DNA of 64,000 nucleotides from JADLHS01 sp964561105 (lineage in GTDB: Bacteria > Verrucomicrobiota > Verrucomicrobiia > Limisphaerales > JADLHS01). The position numbers were made by a program, and so were the translations under genes. The stretch lies in NCBI GenBank assembly GCA_964561105.1, contig CAZLOH010000015.1:1-64000 (forward strand), written 5' to 3'. The notes under the pieces are model-generated. The model had not been told where the DNA came from and ran no database searches. It was given only the letters and a program-made list of their open reading frames with translations. Of this stretch, positions 1 through 7,798 are shown piece after piece; position 1 is the stretch's first letter, and each line of letters opens with the position of its first letter.

Positions 1-315
1 ATGTACAACATTAAAATAGAACAATCTATGGGTAATGCAAAGGACAAGTCACCGCACTCCAAAAGCGGGCCAGGCCGCGTCAACCCAAAGCCCAGGCGGA
101 TTGAACTTCGCGCCCCTAGTCCGCCTTTCAGCAACTACATGTTTTGGGGAAACGCTCCAACGCCGCTCCATCGCTCGGCAGATTTTTCTAAATCGCACCT
201 TCCTCCACGGCAGGGATGCCTGACGCTACTTCGGAGGCAGATACTGAATACGCCGACGCTGATAGGCGCGGCGGTTTGCCTTGTCTGGGTCAGGCGCAAC
301 GGGCAGGCTCAACTC
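1..315. other. Upstream region without a recognisable gene
   Basis: This stretch lies ahead of the FAD oxidoreductase. It is open in the same frame as that gene, but the encoded residues resemble no domain and precede a clean Tat signal peptide, so I treat it as non-coding leader or the remains of an upstream region. I see no convincing promoter or repeat in it. Confidence 0.5.
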
Positions 316-2040
316 ATGAACCATGCTGGATTGGATCGCCGGTCGTTTCTCAAGCGCGTCGGGGCGACGCTGCCCCTGGCCCTGAGCGCGCCATCGCTCG
401 TCGGGGCCGAAGCAGTTTCAACTGCGCCACACGCTGCGGCGAAGAACATTCCTACCAAGGAACTCAAAGCCGATCTTGTGATCATCGGCGGCGGACTGGG
501 CGGTTGCGCGGCCGCGCTGGCCGCCGCGCGCAACGGGCTGCATGTCATCCTGACCGAGGAGACCGACTGGATTGGCGGCCAACTCACGACCCAGGCGGTG
601 CCGCCGGATGAAAACCAGTGGATCGAGACGCACGGAGGCACGCGGAGTTACCAGGAATTACGAACCCGGATTCGCGATTACTATCGGCGCAACTTCCCGT
701 TGACCGACGCCGCCCGGGCGAAGAAAGAACTCAATCCCGGCAACGGCGGTGTCTCCCGGCTTTGCCATGAGCCGCGCGTGGCCCTGGCGGTTTTGACGGA
801 GATGCTCGCGCCATTTGTCGCCAGTTCACGGGTGCGGATCCTGTTGCGGACCATCCCCGTTTCTGCGGCGACCCACGGCGACAAAGTGGACGCCGCCCGC
901 GTGCGCAGTCTGGAATCCGGCCAGGAACTGAACCTGATTGCGCCCATGTTCGTGGATGCCACGGAAACGGGTGAATTGTTGCCGCTGACCAAAACCGAGT
1001 ACGTCACCGGTGCGGAGGCGCGGAAGGAAACGGGCGAACTGCATGCGCCGGCGGCGGCGCAACCGCAAAACATGCAGGCCTTCACCTGCTGTTTCGCCAT
1101 GGAGTATCTGGCGGGCGAAGACCACACCATCGAGCAACCGCGCGAGTGGGAGTTCTGGCGCGATTATGTCCCGCCCATCAAGCCGCCGTGGACCGGCCGG
1201 CTGCTGAGTCTGGTGGCTTCACATCCCCACAACCTCGAGCCGCGCCAAATGGGTTTCGACCCGCAGGCGGGCACGGGTTATTTCCACTATCGCCGGATTG
1301 TGGATCGGAGGAATTTCGCTCCCGGCACTTATGCCGGCGATGTGACGCTGGTGAACTGGCCGCAGAATGATTACCTGCCGGGTAATCCCTTTGAGTGCGC
1401 GCCCGAGGTCGCTGCCAAGCACGTTGCCAGCGCCAAACAACTCAGCCTGTCCCTGCTCTACTGGTTACAGACGAAATGTCCCCGCCCGGACGGTGGCGAG
1501 GGTTGGGAGGGATTGAAGCTGCGTCCGGACATCGTGGGCACGGAGGACGGCCTCGCCAAGTATACCTACATCCGCGAGAGCCGGCGGATTCGCGCGGAGT
1601 TCACCGTGCTGGAGCAACATGTCGGCACCGCGGCGCGCGCAAAATTACTCGGCAAACCCGAAAAGGAAGTGCGGGCGGAAGAGTTTCCCGACTCCGTCGG
1701 CATCGGGCACTATCGCATTGACCTGCACCCGAGCACCGGCGGCAACAACTACATTGATGTGGCCTCCCTGCCCTTCCAGATTCCGCTGGGCGCACTGATT
1801 CCGAAGCGCGTTGAGAATCTGCTGCCGGCCTGCAAGAACCTGGGGGTGACGCACATCACCAACGGTTGTTACCGCTTGCATCCGGTGGAATGGAACATCG
1901 GCGAGGCCGTCGGCGAATTGGCGGCGTTTTGCTCGGCCAAGAAAGCCGTTGCTCGCGAAGTGCGATCGAAAGCGGAGTTGCTGAGGGAATTTCAGAATCA
2001 ACTCACCAATCATGGCGTGCGACTGACCTGGCCGAAGTAA
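316..2040 (+). CDS. Tat-exported FAD-dependent oxidoreductase
   Basis: This 574-residue protein begins with a twin-arginine signal (RRSFLK at about residues 9-14, then a hydrophobic stretch ending at AEA). It is followed by a dinucleotide-binding motif IIGGGLGG and the sequence ETDWIGGQLTTQ typical of the FAD_oxidored family. Members are secreted or periplasmic flavoproteins of uncertain substrate that often sit beside sulfatases and glycan enzymes in Planctomycetes and Verrucomicrobia. The frame stays open upstream to base 1, but the ATG at 316 places the Tat signal at the N-terminus and is preferred. A sulfatase operon lies downstream on the other strand, so a role in polysaccharide breakdown is plausible but inferred. 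Confidence 0.82.
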   Translation: MNHAGLDRRSFLKRVGATLPLALSAPSLVGAEAVSTAPHAAAKNIPTKELKADLVIIGGGLGGCAAALAAARNGLHVILTEETDWIGGQLTTQAVPPDENQWIETHGGTRSYQELRTRIRDYYRRNFPLTDAARAKKELNPGNGGVSRLCHEPRVALAVLTEMLAPFVASSRVRILLRTIPVSAATHGDKVDAARVRSLESGQELNLIAPMFVDATETGELLPLTKTEYVTGAEARKETGELHAPAAAQPQNMQAFTCCFAMEYLAGEDHTIEQPREWEFWRDYVPPIKPPWTGRLLSLVASHPHNLEPRQMGFDPQAGTGYFHYRRIVDRRNFAPGTYAGDVTLVNWPQNDYLPGNPFECAPEVAAKHVASAKQLSLSLLYWLQTKCPRPDGGEGWEGLKLRPDIVGTEDGLAKYTYIRESRRIRAEFTVLEQHVGTAARAKLLGKPEKEVRAEEFPDSVGIGHYRIDLHPSTGGNNYIDVASLPFQIPLGALIPKRVENLLPACKNLGVTHITNGCYRLHPVEWNIGEAVGELAAFCSAKKAVAREVRSKAELLREFQNQLTNHGVRLTWPK

Positions 2041-2199
2041 GGCGAGCCGGCATCGAGACGGCGCGCGCTTGCTCACCGCTCAAGCGGCCTCACGATTCCG
2101 TGCCGGCAATGACTGCCAGAGCGAAGGATGTATTTTTGGTTCGCTGACGATTTCGGTGGGTGATGTTCGTGGAATGGAATAGGGAAACGTCCGCCCTTT

Positions 2200-2289
2200 C
2201 CATGAACCGTCCCCTCACCCTGCCCTCTCCCCATCGGATGGGGAGAGGGTGGCCGAAGGCCGGGTGAGGGGTTTTGGTGCGGTTCATGG
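2200..2289. repeat. Nested palindromic repeat (REP-like)
   Basis: An outer inverted repeat CCATGAACCG (2200-2209) / CGGTTCATGG (2280-2289) encloses a second one, CCCCTCACCC (2211-2220) / GGGTGAGGGG (2262-2271), which encloses a strong hairpin CCCTCTCCCCATC/GATGGGGAGAGGG (2223-2248). From general knowledge, the inner part resembles widespread intergenic palindromes. It lies between convergent genes and could also stop transcription. Confidence 0.7.
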
Positions 2290-2332
2290 CCTCGATGCGC
2301 GTCCAGTGTTGGAGGTGGAAGCTCCCCATAAA

Positions 2333-2409
2333 CTGGGAGCGCCGGCGTCTCGCTGGCTCGTTAGAGTCCGCAGCGAAGGAAGTCGCCGGCGAGACACCGG
2401 CGCTCCCAG
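2333..2409. repeat. 77-bp inverted-repeat element, intergenic copy (family E)
   Basis: The element is bounded by CTGGGAGCGC and its inverse GCGCTCCCAG. The inverted repeat extends about 25 bp on each side with one or two mismatches and surrounds a 27-bp unique core. A second copy of exactly the same length, nearly identical, lies at 44446-44522 inside czcB. This copy is abutted by a family F element at 2414. Confidence 0.8.
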
Positions 2410-2413
2410 AACC

Positions 2414-2483
2414 GTGGTCGCCGACGTGGGAAGCGGTAAAGCCGGCTGCTCCACACCGTCCGCCTCGTTACCTTGGCGGCTAC
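2414..2483. repeat. Inverted-repeat element, copy 1 (family F)
   Basis: The left arm GTGGTCGCCGACGTGGGAAG and right arm CGCCTCGTTACCTTGGCGGC, followed by TAC, match the arms of a 72-bp element at 43133-43204. The asymmetric arm centres (GACGTG left, CGTTACC right) have the same orientation in both copies. It is more diverged than the copy near czcA. Confidence 0.55.
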
Positions 2484-2580
2484 TGCGGGAAGGTTCATGG
2501 GGCGGGCGAGCAATCCACCACCGGACGAGAATTGCACCAGTCCCACTACCCGCTGAAAATGCCAGCGAACCTTTTTTCGC

Positions 2581-4092
2581 TCATGGTTTCGCGGCCTCGA
2601 TCTGTTTGAGCAGGGCGCTGAGTTCCGCCAGCTTTTCCGGATGTTCGGCGGCCAGGTTGTTGGTCTCGCCGGGATCAGCAGCCAGGTTGAACAGGAATCC
2701 GGGGGCGGGGATTTGCACGCGCTTCCACGGCCCAAGCTTGTCCGGCGTGCGACCGGGCGGCAGGAATTTCCAGTCGCCCTGCCGCACCGCCACGTGGCCG
2801 GCATATTCGGCGAGCGAGCGGCGACCGGTCCTGGATTTGCCGAGCAGCGCGGCGAGCTGATCTTCGCTGTCGGCCGCCTCGGACGCATTGAATTGTTGCT
2901 TCGTCAGCTTTGCCAGCGAGGCGAGCAAGTCCACCTGACTGACGAGCGCGTCGGACCGGCCCGGTGAGATGGTGCCGCGCCAATAGGTGATGAACGGCAT
3001 CCGGGTACCGCCTTCAAACAGGCTGTATTTGCCGGCGCGAAAAGGACCGGCGGGTTGGTGTGGCCCGACCTTTTCGTTGGCCTGATCCTGATAGCCGTCG
3101 TCCAGCACCGGGCCGTTGTCGCTGGTGAGAATGATCAAGGTGTGGTCCAGCAACTGGAGGCGCGCGAGCGTGGCGACGAGCTGGCCAACGCTCCAGTCGA
3201 ATTCCACAATCGCATCGCCGCGCGAGCCCATGGCGCTTCGGCCGACGAATTGCTGGTTCGGCACGCGCGGCACATGGATGTCTTGCGCCGCGAAATAGAG
3301 GAAGAACGGATGGGCCTGCTCGCGCTCGATGAAATCCACCGCGTGGCGGGTGAAGACCCCGGCCATCTCGTCGTCCTGCCACAAAGCGGATTTGCCACCG
3401 GTCAGGTAACCGATGCGGCCAATGCCATTGACGACGGCCTGGTTGTGGCCCTCCGACCAGTTCAGTTTCAATTGGTCGCGCTCGGTGACACCGGTTGGCT
3501 CGCCGGGGAAGGGTTGGCGGTAGCTCACGCGGATGGGATCGTTCGCGTTCAAGCCGACCACGCGATGGTTCTCCACATAGACACACGGGACGCGATCCCC
3601 CGTCGCCGCCATGATGAACGAATAATCAAAACCCACCTCGAGCGGACCGGGCGTGATGTCGTCGTTCCAGTTGATCTCCTGCGGGCCGGCGCCCAGGCCC
3701 AGATGCCATTTGCCCACGGCGGCGGTTTTGTAGCCGGCACGCCGAAGCATGCCCGGCAACGTCTCGCGTCCCGGCCGGATGATCAGTTTGGCGTCGCCGG
3801 GCAAAATGCCCGTGCCCTTCTGGCGGAAGGCGTACTCGCCCGTCAGGATGGAAAAACGCGAGGGGGTGCAGGTGGCCGACGTGGCATACGCGCTGGTGAA
3901 TTGCAGTCCGCCAGCCGTCAGCCGGTCTATGTTCGGGGTCTGGACGCCCTTCGCGCCATAGCAACTGAAATCGCCGTAACCGATGTCGTCTCCATAGATC
4001 ACGACGATGTTGGGCTTGTCCGCCGCTGATCCGGCGGCAACACCACTCCCACACAAAAGCAATCCGGCGAGGACGCCACCCGAGAATTTCAT
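2581..4092 (-). CDS. Type I sulfatase 1 (secreted)
   Basis: This 503-residue sulfatase has an N-terminal signal peptide and the metal-binding start PNIVVIYGDDIGYGD. The CTPSR motif has its Cys at about residue 75, which the formylglycine-generating enzyme would convert to the catalytic aldehyde. Later blocks include GKWHLG and TSDNGP. It probably removes sulfate esters from polysaccharide in the periplasm or outside the cell. An ATG five codons upstream (4107) is possible, but GGA lies six bases before the ATG at 4092. It starts 40 bases after the preceding sulfatase and closes a four-gene minus-strand operon. The sulfatase subfamily and substrate cannot be told by eye. Confidence 0.88.
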   Translation of the reverse strand: MKFSGGVLAGLLLCGSGVAAGSAADKPNIVVIYGDDIGYGDFSCYGAKGVQTPNIDRLTAGGLQFTSAYATSATCTPSRFSILTGEYAFRQKGTGILPGDAKLIIRPGRETLPGMLRRAGYKTAAVGKWHLGLGAGPQEINWNDDITPGPLEVGFDYSFIMAATGDRVPCVYVENHRVVGLNANDPIRVSYRQPFPGEPTGVTERDQLKLNWSEGHNQAVVNGIGRIGYLTGGKSALWQDDEMAGVFTRHAVDFIEREQAHPFFLYFAAQDIHVPRVPNQQFVGRSAMGSRGDAIVEFDWSVGQLVATLARLQLLDHTLIILTSDNGPVLDDGYQDQANEKVGPHQPAGPFRAGKYSLFEGGTRMPFITYWRGTISPGRSDALVSQVDLLASLAKLTKQQFNASEAADSEDQLAALLGKSRTGRRSLAEYAGHVAVRQGDWKFLPPGRTPDKLGPWKRVQIPAPGFLFNLAADPGETNNLAAEHPEKLAELSALLKQIEAAKP

Positions 4093-4132
4093 GATGATTC
4101 CGTTCATAAATATGTTTGTTGATCCCGTTGAA

Positions 4133-6253
4133 CTAATCGTGCTCCGTCGCCGTACGAAACAGATCCGGCGTTAGTTTGTATTCGCCCGTCGTGCTCCGGC
4201 AGGTCAATTCCAGTCGAGGCGCGGCGCGGCCATTGTGCCGGTAATAGAGCCGCCACGGATGCCAGCCGGCTTGCAGCCGAACGCGGCCGATGAATTTGCC
4301 CGCCGGATGCTTCAGCGGTTCGTCAATGACGCGGATGTCGTGCAGGAACAACATGCCGCCCGTGTCCGTGTCGAGGGTGAACGTGTATTCGTCCGGTCGC
4401 ATCGCGTGAAAATAGCCGGTGAACGCGACCCCATACGGCTGGTCGTTGGCGGCCGGCGGCAGGCTGATTCCGGCGGACTTGCCCTGGCGAACCGGCGCGA
4501 GGGTGCGAAAGTCCGGCAGCCACGGCCAGTCACCGGAGAACAGCGACCAGGAAATTCCCTGCGTGCCGGGTGGCTCGTTCGCGACGGGCGGCACGAGCGT
4601 TTCATCGTAAGGACGCCGGGCGGTGGGATCGGGTCGGCGCACCTGGAGCACGCGCGCTTTCATGGTGTTTTGCAGTGGGGCAAACTGCGGCTCGTGGCCG
4701 AGGTCGTTCGCCTCCTGCGGGTCATTGGCCAGATCGTAAATCTCAAAGTCGTCATCCGCTGATTTGATATTGTACCGAATGCCCTTGTAGCCATCGAGGT
4801 AGATGCTCTGCATCTGTTGGCGCACCCGTCCACGATGCGCCGAGGCGAACTCCGCAAAATTCGGCGTCTTGCCGTTTTGGTAATACTCGACGTAGAGCGT
4901 GCCGGGCCGTTGCCGGCCGCGACCGGTGAGCGACGGCAGCAACGAGACACCATCCGAGGCGGCCGGCACGGGCACGCCCGCCACCTCGGCGAACGTGGCC
5001 AGCCAGTCCCACTGGCCGGACGGGTGAGCGTCCACTCGACCGGCTGGAATCACCGTCGGCCAGCGCGCCAGGGTGGGTTCGCGCTCGCCGCCCTCGAGCG
5101 TGTCGCGCTTGATGCCGTCAAACGGACCAAAGCCGCGGAAAAACGTCGGCGCGTAGGCTTCCGTCAAGTAAGACTCGATGGACGGTCCGTTGTCCGATGT
5201 GAATACGACCAGCGTGTGGTCGGCAATTTTCAAGTCCTGCAACAGTTGGAGGAGATCACCCACCGCGTCGTCAATGCGGCGGACATCATTGGCGTAACGT
5301 CGCTGCACGTCAGGCCATGGCATCTCGGGCGTCGCCGCGTTGTGATCATGGTCCCAGGTGGCCGTGGCGTAGTCGGGATGCATCCAGCCATCCAGCGTGC
5401 CGCGCGCGGTGTTGAGCATCGCGTGTGATTGGCCGGTCCACTGCACGCCGCCGCGAAGACCGCCGCCCGGAGGATAGGCACACGGCGGATTTTGCAGCTT
5501 GGCGTGCGGCGTGTCGAAGGCGAGATAAAGGAAGAAGGGCTGGGCCGGATGCGCGGTGGTCTGGTCCGCAATCCACTTTTTTGCCCGGGCCGTCCACAGG
5601 TCGGTGGTGTAGCACAGGTCCAAATCGGCGGAGACTTCCCGATCATTTTCCCACACCTCGCGTTGGTCTTCCTTCGGGTAGTGAAAGTGACCATCCATGT
5701 GCCGCACGTAACCGAAGAAATAATCGAAGCCCCGCTTGGTCGGGTAGGCGGGCCAAAGCGCCGCCGAACCCACCGCGGCGTCAGCTTCCGTACCGCCCGG
5801 TTTCGCGCTGCCTTGCAAACCCCATTTCCCAATCGTCGCGGTGGCGTAGCCGGCTTGTCGGAGCACGGTGCCGAGCGTATGCGTGTCGGCCAGGGCCTTG
5901 TCGAATTGATTGTCGCGCACGTTGGCGTGGCCCTGGGTGAGTCCGGTGAGCAACGACGCCCGCGACGGCGCGCACACCGGCGCGGCGCAATAATGCTGCG
6001 TCAGTTTCACCCCGTCCCGCGCGAGCGTGTCAATGTGTGGCGTGAGGAAAAACGGCACGCCGCGATCCGGCCGGGCCGCGCGTTGATTTTGATAAAACAC
6101 ACCGATGTCGCCGTAGCCCAGGTCATCGCACAAGATGAAGAGGATGTTCGGGCGCGGGGCGGGCGTATTCGCGCCGGTCTGTCCCAGCCCGACGCCTGCC
6201 GTCAGCAAGATCAGCGACGTCACCAAAGTTTCGAGTGACCAAGCCCGTTTCAT
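4133..6253 (-). CDS. Type I sulfatase 2 with C-terminal PA14-like domain
   Basis: The protein has 706 residues with a signal peptide (residues 1-25), the metal site PNILFILCDDLGYGD, the formylglycine motif CAPSR (Cys near residue 94), GKWGLQG and TSDNGPS. Beyond residue about 580 comes an extra domain with phrases such as DEYTFTLDTDTGG and GWHPWRLYYRH that look like PA14 or related carbohydrate-binding beta folds. The ATG at 6253 overlaps the upstream sulfatase stop as ATGA, which fixes the start and implies translational coupling. A longer frame to 6352 would run into that gene. The extra domain may target the enzyme to an insoluble glycan (inference). Confidence 0.88.
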   Translation of the reverse strand: MKRAWSLETLVTSLILLTAGVGLGQTGANTPAPRPNILFILCDDLGYGDIGVFYQNQRAARPDRGVPFFLTPHIDTLARDGVKLTQHYCAAPVCAPSRASLLTGLTQGHANVRDNQFDKALADTHTLGTVLRQAGYATATIGKWGLQGSAKPGGTEADAAVGSAALWPAYPTKRGFDYFFGYVRHMDGHFHYPKEDQREVWENDREVSADLDLCYTTDLWTARAKKWIADQTTAHPAQPFFLYLAFDTPHAKLQNPPCAYPPGGGLRGGVQWTGQSHAMLNTARGTLDGWMHPDYATATWDHDHNAATPEMPWPDVQRRYANDVRRIDDAVGDLLQLLQDLKIADHTLVVFTSDNGPSIESYLTEAYAPTFFRGFGPFDGIKRDTLEGGEREPTLARWPTVIPAGRVDAHPSGQWDWLATFAEVAGVPVPAASDGVSLLPSLTGRGRQRPGTLYVEYYQNGKTPNFAEFASAHRGRVRQQMQSIYLDGYKGIRYNIKSADDDFEIYDLANDPQEANDLGHEPQFAPLQNTMKARVLQVRRPDPTARRPYDETLVPPVANEPPGTQGISWSLFSGDWPWLPDFRTLAPVRQGKSAGISLPPAANDQPYGVAFTGYFHAMRPDEYTFTLDTDTGGMLFLHDIRVIDEPLKHPAGKFIGRVRLQAGWHPWRLYYRHNGRAAPRLELTCRSTTGEYKLTPDLFRTATEHD

Positions 6254-7713
6254 CGTGGTGGTGGGGGCGGGGCGGCGGGCTTCCGCTTTGGACGGGCCGG
6301 TTGGTACTTCGGATTTGGCGTGGGCATTTGCGCGTTCATGGCTTGACGCCAATCGTGCAGCAACTTTGTGAGTTCGGTGGCTTTGGCCGGATTCTCGCGG
6401 GCGAGATCGTGATGTTCACCGGGATCGTCCTTAAGGTTGTATAACTCCACGTTCATGTCCTCGTACCATTCGATGAGTTTGAAATCGCCCAGGCGCACGG
6501 CCCCATTGGGCGCGCCGCCCTGGTTGCTGTAATGCGGATAATGCCAGAAGAGCGGTCGCTCCGGCAACGCGCCGCCTGTGAGCAACGGCACGAAGCTCTC
6601 GCCGTCCAGATGTTGTTGCGGACGCAAGGGCAGCCCGAGCAGCTCGAGGAGCGTGGGATAAAAATCCGGGGAGATCACCTGACCGTGACTGACGCTGCCC
6701 GGCCGGATGACGCCGGGCCAGCGGACGATCAACGGCTCGCGAAGGCCGCCTTCGTAATCCCAGCCTTTGCCGGCGCGCAAGGGCAGATTGGATGTGGGCG
6801 TGCCTTCGGCGGTGGCAAGCCCGCCATTGTCCGAGGTGAAGATTACGATGGTGTTGGTTTCCAGTCCGAGTTCGGCAAGCTTGTTCAACACGCGCCCCAC
6901 GCTTTCATCCAGGCTTTCCATCATCGCGCCATAAACCGGGTGATTCTGGATTTGCCGCACGAGCCGTCCATGATCGGGGAGAAACTCCGGGCCTGACCCG
7001 GCGAGGTGCGCGGCCTTCGCCTGGTATTTCTTAACGACCTCCGGCCTGGCCTGCAACGGCGTGTGGACAGCGTAGTGGGCGAAGTAGAGCAGAAACGGCT
7101 TTCCATGGGCACGGTCCAGGAATTTCAACGCCTCGTCGGTCAGGCGTTCGTTCAAGTATTCACCCTTCGGACCATCCGGCAGGTTGGGAATGTCGTACGG
7201 ACTGAAGTAAGACGGCGGATGGCCGCGACCGCAGCCGCCGAGGTTCAGATCGAAGCCCTGATGCTCGGGCCAGTAATTGCTGGACGCGCCCAGATGCCAT
7301 TTACCGATGAACGCGGTCTGATAGCCCGCGGCCTGCAACGCCTCAGCCCAGGTGAACTCTTCGAGCGGCAGGAATTTTTGGAACGGAGGACGATTCAGCT
7401 TTTGATCGGGCCGGTCGGGACGGCCATTGAGCCAGTCGGTGAGGCGCAACCGCGCGGGATATTTTCCCGTCAGGAGACTGGCTCGGGTGGGTGAGCAGAC
7501 ATTGCAGGCGGCGTAGGCGTCGGTAAACCGCATGCCTTGCCGGGCCAGCCGATCCAGATTGGGTGTCTCGTAAAAGGTGCTGCCGTAGCAACCGAGGTCG
7601 GCCCAGCCGAGATCATCCGCGAGGATGAAAACCACATTGGGCCGCTCCGCACCGGACGCCGAGGCTGTCAGCAGCAGCAGGACGGCAGCGACCAGCACGG
7701 ATGGCAGTTTCAT
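6250..7713 (-). CDS. Type I sulfatase 3 (secreted)
   Basis: This 487-residue sulfatase starts with a signal peptide (MKLPSVLVAAVLLLLTASAS), then PNVVFILADDLGWADLGCYG and the formylglycine motif CSPTR (Cys near residue 73). GKWHLG and TSDNGG follow, and the C-terminus is Pro/Lys rich. The ATG at 7713 puts the signal peptide first and leaves 85 bases after the beta-helix gene. Its stop overlaps the next sulfatase start by four bases. Three sulfatases in one operon suggest a substrate with several distinct sulfate positions. The family is well supported; the substrate is unknown. Confidence 0.88.
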   Translation of the reverse strand: MKLPSVLVAAVLLLLTASASGAERPNVVFILADDLGWADLGCYGSTFYETPNLDRLARQGMRFTDAYAACNVCSPTRASLLTGKYPARLRLTDWLNGRPDRPDQKLNRPPFQKFLPLEEFTWAEALQAAGYQTAFIGKWHLGASSNYWPEHQGFDLNLGGCGRGHPPSYFSPYDIPNLPDGPKGEYLNERLTDEALKFLDRAHGKPFLLYFAHYAVHTPLQARPEVVKKYQAKAAHLAGSGPEFLPDHGRLVRQIQNHPVYGAMMESLDESVGRVLNKLAELGLETNTIVIFTSDNGGLATAEGTPTSNLPLRAGKGWDYEGGLREPLIVRWPGVIRPGSVSHGQVISPDFYPTLLELLGLPLRPQQHLDGESFVPLLTGGALPERPLFWHYPHYSNQGGAPNGAVRLGDFKLIEWYEDMNVELYNLKDDPGEHHDLARENPAKATELTKLLHDWRQAMNAQMPTPNPKYQPARPKRKPAAPPPPPR

Positions 7714-7798
7714 GATCGTTCTCGCCGACGGTGGCCGATGGCAACGCCCACCGATTGGGCAGTCGTCACTGAGCGGAATGCTCATCGTACACTTTCGG

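Noticed and set aside
1..315. N-terminal extension of the FAD oxidoreductase
   Set aside because: It would bury the Tat signal peptide in the middle of the protein and has no domain similarity.
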